In this document: piece after piece, positions 56,715-64,000 of the stretch
Layout: each line of letters starts with the position of its first letter
Numbering within the stretch: position 1 is the stretch's first letter
Origin: Miltoncostaea sp963703045
GTDB taxonomy: Bacteria > Actinomycetota > Thermoleophilia > Miltoncostaeales > Miltoncostaeaceae
Length of the DNA: 64,000 nt
Direction of reading: 5' to 3'
NCBI GenBank assembly: GCA_963703045.1
Contig: OY969782.1
Location: 558,001-622,000 of the forward strand
Translations under genes and position numbers: made by a program
The notes under the pieces: model-generated
Told to the model about the DNA's origin: nothing
The model's input: only the letters and a program-made list of their open reading frames with translations
The model's database searches: none

Positions 56715-57452
56715 CTAGTGCGGGGCGGTCTCGGACGCCGGCGGGATCGCCATCACGACGGGGTCGGGCTCCACGAACCCGCGCTTCAGGTCCTTCGGCC
56801 GGATCGGCCCCACCGGGGGGTCCTGCACCGGGGCGCCGGCCGCGATCGCCAGATCGCAGAGCGCGGTCATGATGCGGTCGGTCGCCTCCCGGTTGCGGGC
56901 CTTGCGCGACGTGCCGGTGAGGCCCGAGACGTCGACGGGCGGCCCGAACGTCACGCGCACCGGACCGCGGAAGAGCTGCGTGTCCCAGCAGACGGCGGGC
57001 ACCACGGTCACGCCCGGGCGCTGGGCGAAGAAGCCGGCGCCGGGGTGCCCGCGGCGCATGTGGCCGGTGCGGCTGACATGGCCCTCGGGGAAGACGACGA
57101 TGCACTCGCCCCGGTCGAGCTGCGCCAGCGCGTGCCTGATCGCCGACACGTCGCCCACGCCGCGGCGGATCGGGAAGGCGCGCTGCAGCCGCAGCAGGAA
57201 CGAGAAGAGGGGGTTCGCGAACAGCTCCGCCTTGGCCATCATCGAGGTGCGTCGCGGCCGGGCGGCGGCCGTCAGCACGATCGGGTCGCACACCGAGACG
57301 TGGTTGCACACGATCAGCAGCGGCCCGGAGTCGGGCACGTGCTCGGTGCCGCGCCGGCGCATGCGCAGCGGCGGCACGTAGAGCAGGGGCAGTACGACCA
57401 GGTGGGCGATGAACCACATCACCCGGTCGATCACGGCGTCGCGCCTACCCAC
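56715..57452 (-). CDS. 1-acyl-sn-glycerol-3-phosphate acyltransferase (PlsC family)
   Basis: The 245-residue protein has the motifs NHVSVCDP (H-x4-D), FPEGHVSRTG and VVPAVCWDT, with an N-terminal hydrophobic segment for membrane association. It should make phosphatidate or a related lipid. GTG 57452 overlaps the preceding gene by 8 bases. Confidence 0.87.
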   Translation of the reverse strand: MGRRDAVIDRVMWFIAHLVVLPLLYVPPLRMRRRGTEHVPDSGPLLIVCNHVSVCDPIVLTAAARPRRTSMMAKAELFANPLFSFLLRLQRAFPIRRGVGDVSAIRHALAQLDRGECIVVFPEGHVSRTGHMRRGHPGAGFFAQRPGVTVVPAVCWDTQLFRGPVRVTFGPPVDVSGLTGTSRKARNREATDRIMTALCDLAIAAGAPVQDPPVGPIRPKDLKRGFVEPDPVVMAIPPASETAPH

Positions 57453-58131
57453 GATCGTCGTCGTCGTCCTCGTCGTCGGAGTGGCGCGCCAGGTTGGCCT
57501 GGGCGGCCTCGATCAGTTGGTGCGCGTCCTCGAGGTTGGCCGCCCCGTGCAGCAGCCGGGTGAGGCTGCGCGCGTCACGCGCGACCAGGTGGTCGACCGC
57601 GCCGTCCTCCACCCAGAAGGGGGCGGCATCGGGGTCCTGGCGCAGCAGCTCGACGGCCTGGTGGCCGCAGTCGAGCGTGTAGGTGGCGATGGCGTAGCGG
57701 CCGGGGGTGCTCGACTCGGCGTCGGGCTCCCAGGGCACCAGGGGCGCCGAGCGCAGGCCGCCGGGCTCGATCACCTCGGAGGCGAGCTCGACCTCGCGCC
57801 AGGCCAGGTCGACCGGCACCCGCAGGTCGAACAGCAGGCTCTCGGCGTCCTCGACCCGGTCGGCCGCGCTCGCCAGGACGGCCGCGACCCAGTGGGCCTC
57901 GGCGAACGACAGGCCCGTGAAGAGGTCGGCCTCGTCGAGCAGCGGCGCGAGGTGGGCGTCGGGGCGGGTGCTCACGCCCACGGCGTACTCCTCCGGGCCG
58001 TAGGCGCCGGCCTCGACCTTGGCGAGCACGCGGACGGCGGCCGAGGCGTCACCGCGCAGGGGGCGCCTCCAGACCTCGAGGATCTCGAAGCGATCGTCGA
58101 TCGCGCGCCCCTCACGCTCTTCGTCACTCAT
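57445..58131 (-). CDS. Hypothetical protein, 228 aa
   Basis: This soluble protein has no signal, membrane or metal motif that I recognise. It contains YGPEEYAVGVSTRPDAHLAP and CGHQAVELLRQDPDAAPFW, and ends in a strongly acidic tail of aspartates. It overlaps hrcA upstream and the plsC-like gene downstream by 8 bases each, so it belongs to the operon. Confidence 0.65.
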   Translation of the reverse strand: MSDEEREGRAIDDRFEILEVWRRPLRGDASAAVRVLAKVEAGAYGPEEYAVGVSTRPDAHLAPLLDEADLFTGLSFAEAHWVAAVLASAADRVEDAESLLFDLRVPVDLAWREVELASEVIEPGGLRSAPLVPWEPDAESSTPGRYAIATYTLDCGHQAVELLRQDPDAAPFWVEDGAVDHLVARDARSLTRLLHGAANLEDAHQLIEAAQANLARHSDDEDDDDDRG

Positions 58132-59194
58132 AGACGCCCTCCACGTAACGCGACAGCAGGTGCGCGGCCCCGCGGACCGTCGCCATCGCCAGGCGGTAGT
58201 CCATGCGCGTCGGGCCGATCAGGGAGACCGTGCCGAGATTGCGCCGGGCCACGCCGTAGTTGGCGGCCACCATACTGAGCCCCGAGAGGCTCTGATCGGG
58301 CAGCTCGGCCCCGATGCGCAGGTAGACCTGGTTGCGGCTGAGGGCGCCCCTCAGCAGGGCGAGCAGGGCGTAGCGCTCCTCCAGGCTCTCCATCAGCGCG
58401 TCGATCGCCAGCAGGTCGAGGTGCCGCTGGTCGGCGAGGAACCGCGCGCGGCCGCCGATGAAGATGCTCTCGGAGACGCCCGGGTCGAGGTCGGTGATCG
58501 CCGGGGCGAGCACACCGAGGAAGCCGCGCTCGCGCACGCCCAGCGACGGGTCGGCGAGGCGGGTCTCGACCTGCCGCGACCCGACCGTCGTGCCGGTGAG
58601 CTGCTCGTTGAGGAAGGCACCGGCCCACTCGCACAGCCCGGGGTCGACGGCCGACTCGAAGGCGAACACGCGCTTCGTGACGGCCCCGGTCGAGGTGATC
58701 ACCACGACCATCACGACCTGCGGCTGCAGCGGCAGCACCTCGACGTGGCGCACGGTCGAGGTCTGGGGCGCGGGCGCGGTGACGATGCCGAGCAGGTTGG
58801 TCACCTGCGCGACGACGTCGGCCAGGCGCGAGAGCGCGGCGTCGACCTCGCGGCGCATCTCGGTGAGGTCGAGCGCCGACTCGACCTGGGCGGGCGCCTG
58901 GGCCGGCGGGTCGCGCGTGAGCAGGGTGTCAACGTAGTAGCGGTAGCCCCGGTCGGTGGGGATGCGGCCGGCCGAGGTGTGGGGGTGGTCGAGGTGGCCG
59001 AGCTCCTCGAGGCGCGCCAACTCGTACCGCACGGTGGACGAGGCGAAGTCGATGCCCTCGCGGCCGGCGATGTTCTTGCTGCCCACCGGCGTGCCGGTGG
59101 CGATGTGCTCCTCGACGACCGTGCGCAGGATCGTCTCCTGGCGGGTGGTCAGCCGGTCCGGCTCGCCACCGCCGACGGGCTGCGCGTCGCTCAC
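58124..59194 (-). CDS. hrcA: Heat-inducible transcription repressor HrcA
   Basis: The 356-residue repressor has an N-terminal winged helix (LTTRQETILRTVVEEHI, SSTVRYELARLEELG, HTSAGRIPTDRGYRYYVD) and the HrcA C-terminal domain. In other bacteria it binds CIRCE upstream of groESL and dnaK. No CIRCE copy was found in this window. GTG 59194 overlaps the hemW stop. Confidence 0.94.
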   Translation of the reverse strand: MSDAQPVGGGEPDRLTTRQETILRTVVEEHIATGTPVGSKNIAGREGIDFASSTVRYELARLEELGHLDHPHTSAGRIPTDRGYRYYVDTLLTRDPPAQAPAQVESALDLTEMRREVDAALSRLADVVAQVTNLLGIVTAPAPQTSTVRHVEVLPLQPQVVMVVVITSTGAVTKRVFAFESAVDPGLCEWAGAFLNEQLTGTTVGSRQVETRLADPSLGVRERGFLGVLAPAITDLDPGVSESIFIGGRARFLADQRHLDLLAIDALMESLEERYALLALLRGALSRNQVYLRIGAELPDQSLSGLSMVAANYGVARRNLGTVSLIGPTRMDYRLAMATVRGAAHLLSRYVEGVYE

Positions 59195-60291
59195 GCGTAC
59201 TCCATCAGCTCGTGGAGGATGGCGTTCTGCACGAAGCGGCCGCGCCGGGTGAGCAGCAGGCGCTCGCCCTCGCGCCGCACCAGCCCGGCCGACTCGAGCC
59301 GGTCGAGCGCCGCCGGGCGGTCGGGCGGTCCGGCCCAGTCGAGATCCATGCCCCGCGCCAGGCGCAGGCCGAGCATCCAGCGCTCGCGTCGCAGGTCGTC
59401 CGCGTCGAGATCCTCGTCGGTGTGCGGGGGGCGCTCGCCGGCGGCGTGCGCGCGCAGGTAGCCCTCGAGCCCGGGCGCGTTGCGATGCCGCCGGCCGCCG
59501 ATCGTGCTCACCGCGCCCACGCCGATGCCGAGGTAGTCGGCGGCGCCCCAGGTGGCGAGGCTGTGACGGCACTCGTGCCCGGGCCGGGCGAAGTTGGCCG
59601 TCTCGTACCAGGCGAGGCCGGCGCTCTCGAGGCCCTCCACGATGCGGTGGTAGGCGTCGGCGCCCTCGTCCTCGTCGACCGGCTCCGTGCCCGACCGCGC
59701 GAGGGCCGAGCCGGGCTTGATCTCCAGCTCGTACCACGACAGGTGGTCGGGGCCGAGGGCCAGGGCGTCGGCGAGGTCGGCTTCGAGGTCGGCCGGGGAC
59801 TGGCCGGGGACACCGAAGATCAGGTCGATCGACAGATCGTCGAAGCCGGCGGCGCGGGCGCAGTCGGCGGCGCGCCGGGCCTGGTCGGGCGTGGCCGCGC
59901 GGTCGAGCGCCCGCAGCAGGTGGGGCTGGAACGACTGGACGCCGAGCGACAGGCGCGTGATCCCCATCGCGCGCAGCTCCCGCAGCGCCCGCGCGTCGAC
60001 GGTCTCGGGGTTGGCCTCGATGCTGACCTCGGCGCCCGGGCCGAGCAGGGGCCCGACGCGCTCCATGAGGGCGCGCAGCCGGCGGGGGCGCATCAGCGTC
60101 GGGGTGCCGCCGCCCAGGTAGACGGTGTCGAGCGGGCCGAGCGCACCGCCCTGGCGGTCGAGCTCACCCAGCAGGGCCGCGAGGTACTCGTCGCGCCGGC
60201 CGAGCGCCCCGACGTGCACCACGAACGCGCAGTAGCCGCAGCGCGAGGCGCAGAAGGGCAGGTGCGCGTACAGGTGGCGGACCGGGCTCAC
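59191..60291 (-). CDS. hemW: HemW-like radical SAM haem chaperone
   Basis: The 366-residue protein has the radical SAM cluster motif CASRCGYC near residue 13 with the HemW-specific extra cysteine spacing (CxxxCxxC). It also has YLGGGTPTLM and SLGVQSFQPHLLRALDRA. HemW proteins bind and transfer haem and were formerly annotated as coproporphyrinogen oxidases. GTG 60291 overlaps lepA. Confidence 0.92.
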   Translation of the reverse strand: MSPVRHLYAHLPFCASRCGYCAFVVHVGALGRRDEYLAALLGELDRQGGALGPLDTVYLGGGTPTLMRPRRLRALMERVGPLLGPGAEVSIEANPETVDARALRELRAMGITRLSLGVQSFQPHLLRALDRAATPDQARRAADCARAAGFDDLSIDLIFGVPGQSPADLEADLADALALGPDHLSWYELEIKPGSALARSGTEPVDEDEGADAYHRIVEGLESAGLAWYETANFARPGHECRHSLATWGAADYLGIGVGAVSTIGGRRHRNAPGLEGYLRAHAAGERPPHTDEDLDADDLRRERWMLGLRLARGMDLDWAGPPDRPAALDRLESAGLVRREGERLLLTRRGRFVQNAILHELMEYA

Positions 60292-62102
60292 TTGCCGTTG
60301 CGCGGCTCGTCGCCCAGCTGCAGCACCGACAGGAAGGCCTCCTGGGGGACCTCGATCGACCCCACCTGCTTCATGCGCTTCTTTCCCTCCTTCTGGCGCT
60401 CCAGCAGCTTGCGCTTGCGGCTGATGTCGCCGCCGTAGCACTTGGCCAGCACGTCCTTGCGCCGCGCCTTGACCGTCTCGCGGGCGAGGATCTTGCCCCC
60501 GATGGCCGCCTGGATCGGCACCTCGTAGAGCTGGCGCGGGATCGTCTTGAACAGCCGCTCCACGAGGGCCTTGCCGCGCACGTAGGCCTGGTCGCGGTGC
60601 ACGATCATCGAGAGGGCGTCCACCGGGTCGCCCGCCAGCAGGATGTCGAGCTTCACGAGCGGGCTCTCGCGGTAGCCGATCACCTCGTAGTCGAGCGAGG
60701 CGTAGCCCCGGGTGCGGCTCTTGAGCTGGTCGTAGAAGTCGAGCACGATCTCGGCCAGCGGCAGGTCGTAGACGATCTGCTGGCGGTTCTCGATCGGCTC
60801 CATCGTCACGAACACGCCGCGCCGGTCCTGGCAGAGGCCCATGACGGCGCCGACGCCCTCCTTGGGCACCAGCACGGTGCAGCGGACGAAGGGCTCCTCG
60901 ATCGTCTCGATGCTCGTCACGGGCGGCAGGTCGACCGGCGAGCGCACCGGACGGCGCTCGCCGTTGGTGCCGGTCACCTGGTACTCGACGTTCGGGGTCG
61001 TGGCGAGCAGCTCGAGGTCGTACTCGCGCTCGAGGCGCTCGCGCACGATGTCCATGTGCAGCAGCCCGAGGAACCCGCACCGGAAGCCGAAGCCGAGGGC
61101 CTGCGAGCTCTCGGGCTCCCAGCGCAGCGAGGCGTCGTTGAGCGACAGCTTCTCGAGGGCGTCGCGCAGGTCGGGGTAGTCGTCGGCGTCGACCGGGAAG
61201 AGGCCGCAGAAGACCATCGGCTTGACCTCGCGGTAGCCGGGCAGCGCCTCGGCCGCCGGCTCGGCGACGCGGGTGAGGGTGTCGCCGACCCGCAGGTCGC
61301 CGAGGCTCTTGAGCCCCGTCACCAGGTAGCCCGTCTCCCCCGCCGCGAGCCGTCCGATGGGCGTCATGACCGGCGCCATCACCCCGACCTCGTCGGCCTC
61401 GACCACCAGCGCGGTCTGCATCGCGCGCAGGCGGTCGCCCTTCGCGAAGGCGCCGTCGACGACGCGCACGAACGCCACGACGCCGCGGTACGGGTCGTAG
61501 ACCGAGTCGAAGATGAGGGCGCGGGCGGGGGCGTCGGGGTCGCCGCTCGGCGGCGGCACCCGCGCGACGATCGCCTCGAGCACCTCGGCGACGCCCTCGC
61601 CGGTCTTCGCCGAGATGCGCAGCACGTTCTCGGCGTCGTCGCCGATCAGGTCGGCCACGGCGCGGCCGTGCAGCTCGGGATCGGCGGCGGGCAGGTCGAT
61701 CTTGTTGAGCACCGGCACGACCTCGAGGTCGCCCTCGATCGCCAGGTAGGTGTTGGCGAGCGTCTGGGCCTCGATGCCCTGGCTGGCGTCCACCACCAGC
61801 AGCGCGCCCTCGCAGGCGGCGAGGCTGCGCGAGACCTCGTAGCTGAAGTCGACGTGGCCGGGGGTGTCGATCAGGTTGAGCTGGTAGGTCTCCCCGTCGG
61901 CGGCCGTGTAGGCCACGCGCACCGCCTGCGCCTTGATCGTGATGCCGCGCTCGCGCTCGAGGTCCATCGAGTCGAGCACCTGGCTGCGCATGTCGCGCTC
62001 GGCCACCGCGCCGGTCGACTGCAGGATGCGGTCGGCCAGCGTCGATTTGCCGTGGTCGATGTGCGCGATGATGCAGAAGTTGCGGATGTGCGGCTGGTCC
62101 AC
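60288..62102 (-). CDS. lepA: Elongation factor 4 (LepA)
   Basis: The 604-residue translational GTPase has G1 AHIDHGKST, G2 RGITIK, G3 DTPGH and G4 NKID. It ends with the LepA-specific C-terminal domain rich in lysine (RKRKLLERQKEGKKRMKQ). It back-translocates or remodels stalled ribosomes. GTG 62102 is the start, 5 bases after the murJ stop. Confidence 0.96.
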   Translation of the reverse strand: MDQPHIRNFCIIAHIDHGKSTLADRILQSTGAVAERDMRSQVLDSMDLERERGITIKAQAVRVAYTAADGETYQLNLIDTPGHVDFSYEVSRSLAACEGALLVVDASQGIEAQTLANTYLAIEGDLEVVPVLNKIDLPAADPELHGRAVADLIGDDAENVLRISAKTGEGVAEVLEAIVARVPPPSGDPDAPARALIFDSVYDPYRGVVAFVRVVDGAFAKGDRLRAMQTALVVEADEVGVMAPVMTPIGRLAAGETGYLVTGLKSLGDLRVGDTLTRVAEPAAEALPGYREVKPMVFCGLFPVDADDYPDLRDALEKLSLNDASLRWEPESSQALGFGFRCGFLGLLHMDIVRERLEREYDLELLATTPNVEYQVTGTNGERRPVRSPVDLPPVTSIETIEEPFVRCTVLVPKEGVGAVMGLCQDRRGVFVTMEPIENRQQIVYDLPLAEIVLDFYDQLKSRTRGYASLDYEVIGYRESPLVKLDILLAGDPVDALSMIVHRDQAYVRGKALVERLFKTIPRQLYEVPIQAAIGGKILARETVKARRKDVLAKCYGGDISRKRKLLERQKEGKKRMKQVGSIEVPQEAFLSVLQLGDEPRNGK

Positions 62103-62107
62103 GCGAC

Positions 62108-63721
62108 CTACTGTAGCGGCCGCCTGAGCCGCGACAGCGCCTTCAGCTCGCGCATCTCGAAGGCCTGGGCGGCCGCCAGATGGGCAAGCGCGGCCGCGCC
62201 GACGGCGGCCGCCATGCTCACGATCTGCCCCGCCGTGCCGCGGCCGAGGGCGTCGTCGAGCACCCGCCAGGTGCTCCAGGCGAGCAGCACCGACACGCCG
62301 GTCGCGACCAGCGTGCGGGCGACGCCGTCGAGCACCCAGGCGCCGTGCAGGCCGCCGAGCTCCCGGTCGAGCAGGCGCAGCAGCACGGCGAAGGTGACCA
62401 CGCTGGCGATCGAGGTCGCCAGCGGGATGCCGCCGGTGCCGAGGGGCCGGTACAGCAGGGCGTCGAGCACGAGGTTGAGCACGACGCCGAGCCCGGCCAC
62501 CTTCGTCGGCAGCCACGGGATCTGCATGCTGAAGAAGGCCCGGATGACGAGCAGGCTGGCGCCGTTGAAGGCCAGCCCGATCGCGAAGAAGACCAGCGCG
62601 CCCGAGGTGAGGTCGGTGCTGGCCACGCCGAACTCGCCGCGCTGGAACACCAGCCGCGTGACCGGCTCGGCGAGCACGAGCAGGAAGGCCGAGGCCGGCA
62701 GCAGCATGAAGAAGATCTGGCGCAGCCCCTCGGCGATGGTCGAGCGCATGCCGACCAGGTCGCCGCGGGCCGAGAGCCGGGAGATCGTCGGGAACAGCAC
62801 CGTCGCGATCGCCACGCTGAAGATGCCCTGCGGCAGCAGGTAGAGGCGGAAGGCGGCGTCGATCGCCCGCGGGGCCTCCTCGCTGACGAGCGTCGCGAAC
62901 ACCGTGTCGACGGTCAGGTTGACGTTGATCAGGCCCAGGCCGAGCGTGACCGGCAGCATCAGCACCAGCACCTTGCGCACCAGCCCGTCGCCCAGGCCGA
63001 GCGAGAGCGGGAAGCGCCCCATGCCGCGCAGCGACGGCAGCAGGTAGAGCAGCTGCGCCAGCGTGCCCACCACGATGGCGATCGCGTAGATCGTGATGCG
63101 GTCGTCGTCGGGCACGAACGGCGTCACGCCGACCAGCCCGACGACGATCACGACGTTCCACAGCACCGGGGCGAAGGCGGTGGCGCCGAAGCGCCCGCCG
63201 GCCTGCAGCAGCGCCGCCACCAGCCCGGTCAGTCCCAGCAGCACGACGATCGGGAACATGATCCGGGCCATGCGGACGGTGTCGTCGACGAGCGCGTCGT
63301 CGAGGCCGGGGGCGAAGAGCGGCATCACCCACGGCGCGGCGATCACCGCGAGCAGGCTCACGAGCCCGAGCGCCATCGTGATCAGGCCGATGAACGACCC
63401 CGCCAGGCGCTGCGCCTCGCGGTGGCGGCCCTGCTCCTCGAGCTCGGTGAACACCGGCACGAAGGCCGCCGAGAGGGCCGAATCGGCCACGAGGCTGCGC
63501 AGAAGGTTGGGCACGTTGAAGGCCACCACGAACGCGCTGATCTGCCCCGAGGTGCCGAAGATGGCGGCGGCCGCGATCTCGCGCACGAGGCCCGCGATCC
63601 GGCTGATGCCGGTCCAGAAGGCGAAGATCGCCGTCGAGCGCCCGAGGCCGCCGCGGCGGGGCGCGGGGCGCCGATCGTCGCTCACAGGTGGCCGGTGTCC
63701 ATCCGGGCCGCTAGCATGCAC
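62108..63721 (-). CDS. murJ: Lipid II flippase MurJ (MviN family)
   Basis: This membrane protein of up to 537 residues has about 14 helices. The MviN signatures ISRIAGLVREIAAAAIFG and FNVPNLLRSLVADSALSAAF, followed by VPVFTE, are near the N-terminus. It flips lipid II for peptidoglycan synthesis. ATG 63721 and GTG 63685 are both possible starts, and neither has a strong ribosome site; the basic N-terminus is cytoplasmic in either case. It is divergent from rpsT. Confidence 0.93.
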   Translation of the reverse strand: MHASGPDGHRPPVSDDRRPAPRRGGLGRSTAIFAFWTGISRIAGLVREIAAAAIFGTSGQISAFVVAFNVPNLLRSLVADSALSAAFVPVFTELEEQGRHREAQRLAGSFIGLITMALGLVSLLAVIAAPWVMPLFAPGLDDALVDDTVRMARIMFPIVVLLGLTGLVAALLQAGGRFGATAFAPVLWNVVIVVGLVGVTPFVPDDDRITIYAIAIVVGTLAQLLYLLPSLRGMGRFPLSLGLGDGLVRKVLVLMLPVTLGLGLINVNLTVDTVFATLVSEEAPRAIDAAFRLYLLPQGIFSVAIATVLFPTISRLSARGDLVGMRSTIAEGLRQIFFMLLPASAFLLVLAEPVTRLVFQRGEFGVASTDLTSGALVFFAIGLAFNGASLLVIRAFFSMQIPWLPTKVAGLGVVLNLVLDALLYRPLGTGGIPLATSIASVVTFAVLLRLLDRELGGLHGAWVLDGVARTLVATGVSVLLAWSTWRVLDDALGRGTAGQIVSMAAAVGAAALAHLAAAQAFEMRELKALSRLRRPLQ

Positions 63722-63750
63722 GGCCGACCGATCGATGGAGGACGCCCCGC

Positions 63751-64000
63751 GTGGCGAACATCAAGCAGCAGATCAAGCGCAACCGCCGCTCCCTCGAGCA
63801 GCGCGACCGCAACCTGAGGTACCGCTCGACGATCAAGACGCTCTTCCGCCGTCTCGACGACGCCGCCAAGGGCGACGACGCCGACCAGCTCGGCGCGCGT
63901 GCGCGCGAGCTCGAGCACCTGATCGACCGGGCTGCCGCCGAGGGCGTGATTCACCGCAACAACGCAGCGCGCAAGAAGAGCCGCGTGGCCCGCATCTCGT
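63751..64000 (+). CDS. rpsT: 30S ribosomal protein S20, cut by right edge
   Basis: From GTG 63751 the frame encodes ANIKQQIKRNRRSLEQRDRN and continues in the helical, basic pattern of S20 (RRLDDAAKGDDADQLGARA, NNAARKKSRVARIS) to the window edge. Nearly the whole protein is present. A GGAGG ribosome site (63737-63741) and a TAGCAT -10 (63712-63717) precede it. S20 binds 16S rRNA early in 30S assembly. Confidence 0.95.
   Translation, partial: MANIKQQIKRNRRSLEQRDRNLRYRSTIKTLFRRLDDAAKGDDADQLGARARELEHLIDRAAAEGVIHRNNAARKKSRVARIS

Noticed and set aside
58100..59230. Search for a CIRCE element near hrcA and dnaJ
   Set aside because: No TTAGCACTC-N9-GAGTGCTAA or close variant was seen in the gaps of this cluster. 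The gaps are overlaps or a few bases long.
60288..63332. A 1014-codon frame extending LepA at its N-terminus
   Set aside because: The extension is antisense-frame reading of murJ. LepA starts at GTG 62102, with its conserved N-terminal HIRNFCIIAHIDHGK.

Overview
This is a very GC-rich, densely packed chromosomal segment that reads as an actinobacterium, most likely of the class Thermoleophilia (Solirubrobacterales or Gaiellales type). That placement is an inference. It rests on base composition, many GTG starts, 4-base ATGA/GTGA gene overlaps, actinobacterial LexA boxes (CGAAC-N4-GTTCG), many apparently leaderless genes, and the conserved rpsT / murJ-lepA-hemW-hrcA-dnaJ-prmA-rsmE-phoH-ybeY-dgkA-era order. 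No insertion sequence, prophage, CRISPR array, tRNA or rRNA was seen.

Layout. 1-12.9 kb: cyclic-di-GMP proteins (a PAS/GAF/GGDEF protein cut by the left edge, a GAF-GGDEF cyclase and a GAF-GGDEF-HD-GYP protein), a GNAT acetyltransferase, two secreted L,D-transpeptidases, a secreted repeat protein, a PAP2 protein and a predicted pyrophosphate-type phosphofructokinase. 12.9-17.5 kb: a type IA topoisomerase translationally coupled to an ArfB-like rescue factor, a methyltransferase and a nitroreductase. 17.5-24.2 kb: another GGDEF/HD-GYP protein; a CarH-type B12 photoreceptor repressor facing a four-gene operon of small unknown proteins; LexA-controlled imuB with a small partner gene; a ferritin-like protein. 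24.2-30.2 kb: a cell-wall amidase, a DUF4389 protein, LexA-controlled dnaE2 and a VTT-like membrane protein. 30.2-42 kb: lipid genes (plsC, thiolase), an IscA protein, an MFS transporter, a RsbW-type ATPase, a DUF72 protein, an HDOD-LuxR regulator and another HD-GYP protein. 42-50.6 kb: ccmH and a TlpA thioredoxin, a glucosaminidase, then deoC-hisIE-trpE-trpG-trpD-trpC transcribed leftward, with an Fpg-type glycosylase divergent. 50.6-64 kb: the housekeeping cluster from era to murJ, with rpsT divergent at the right edge.

How the genes work together. The clearest regulatory unit is 19.9-21.9 kb. The carH-like gene encodes the Wx9EH and ExHxxG signatures of adenosylcobalamin photoreceptors. 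Three 11-bp-spaced ACAGAA repeats overlie the predicted promoter of the divergent four-gene operon. That operon encodes no carotenoid or photolyase protein, so it may be an undescribed light- or B12-controlled membrane system. A second unit is the SOS mutagenesis pair imuB and dnaE2, 4.3 kb apart. Both have the same promoter: TTGA-type -35, 17-bp spacer, GAACAT -10 inside a LexA box, and a start codon only 7-8 bases further on.

Quality caveat. Six genes need a single-base (+1) correction to restore a family-typical protein: four shifts lie in three genes at 9.6-12.5 kb, and two more at about 23.46 and 24.44 kb. All are +1, which looks more like sequence error than gene decay. A possible seventh would explain the apparent RsmE-HIT fusion near 53.98 kb.
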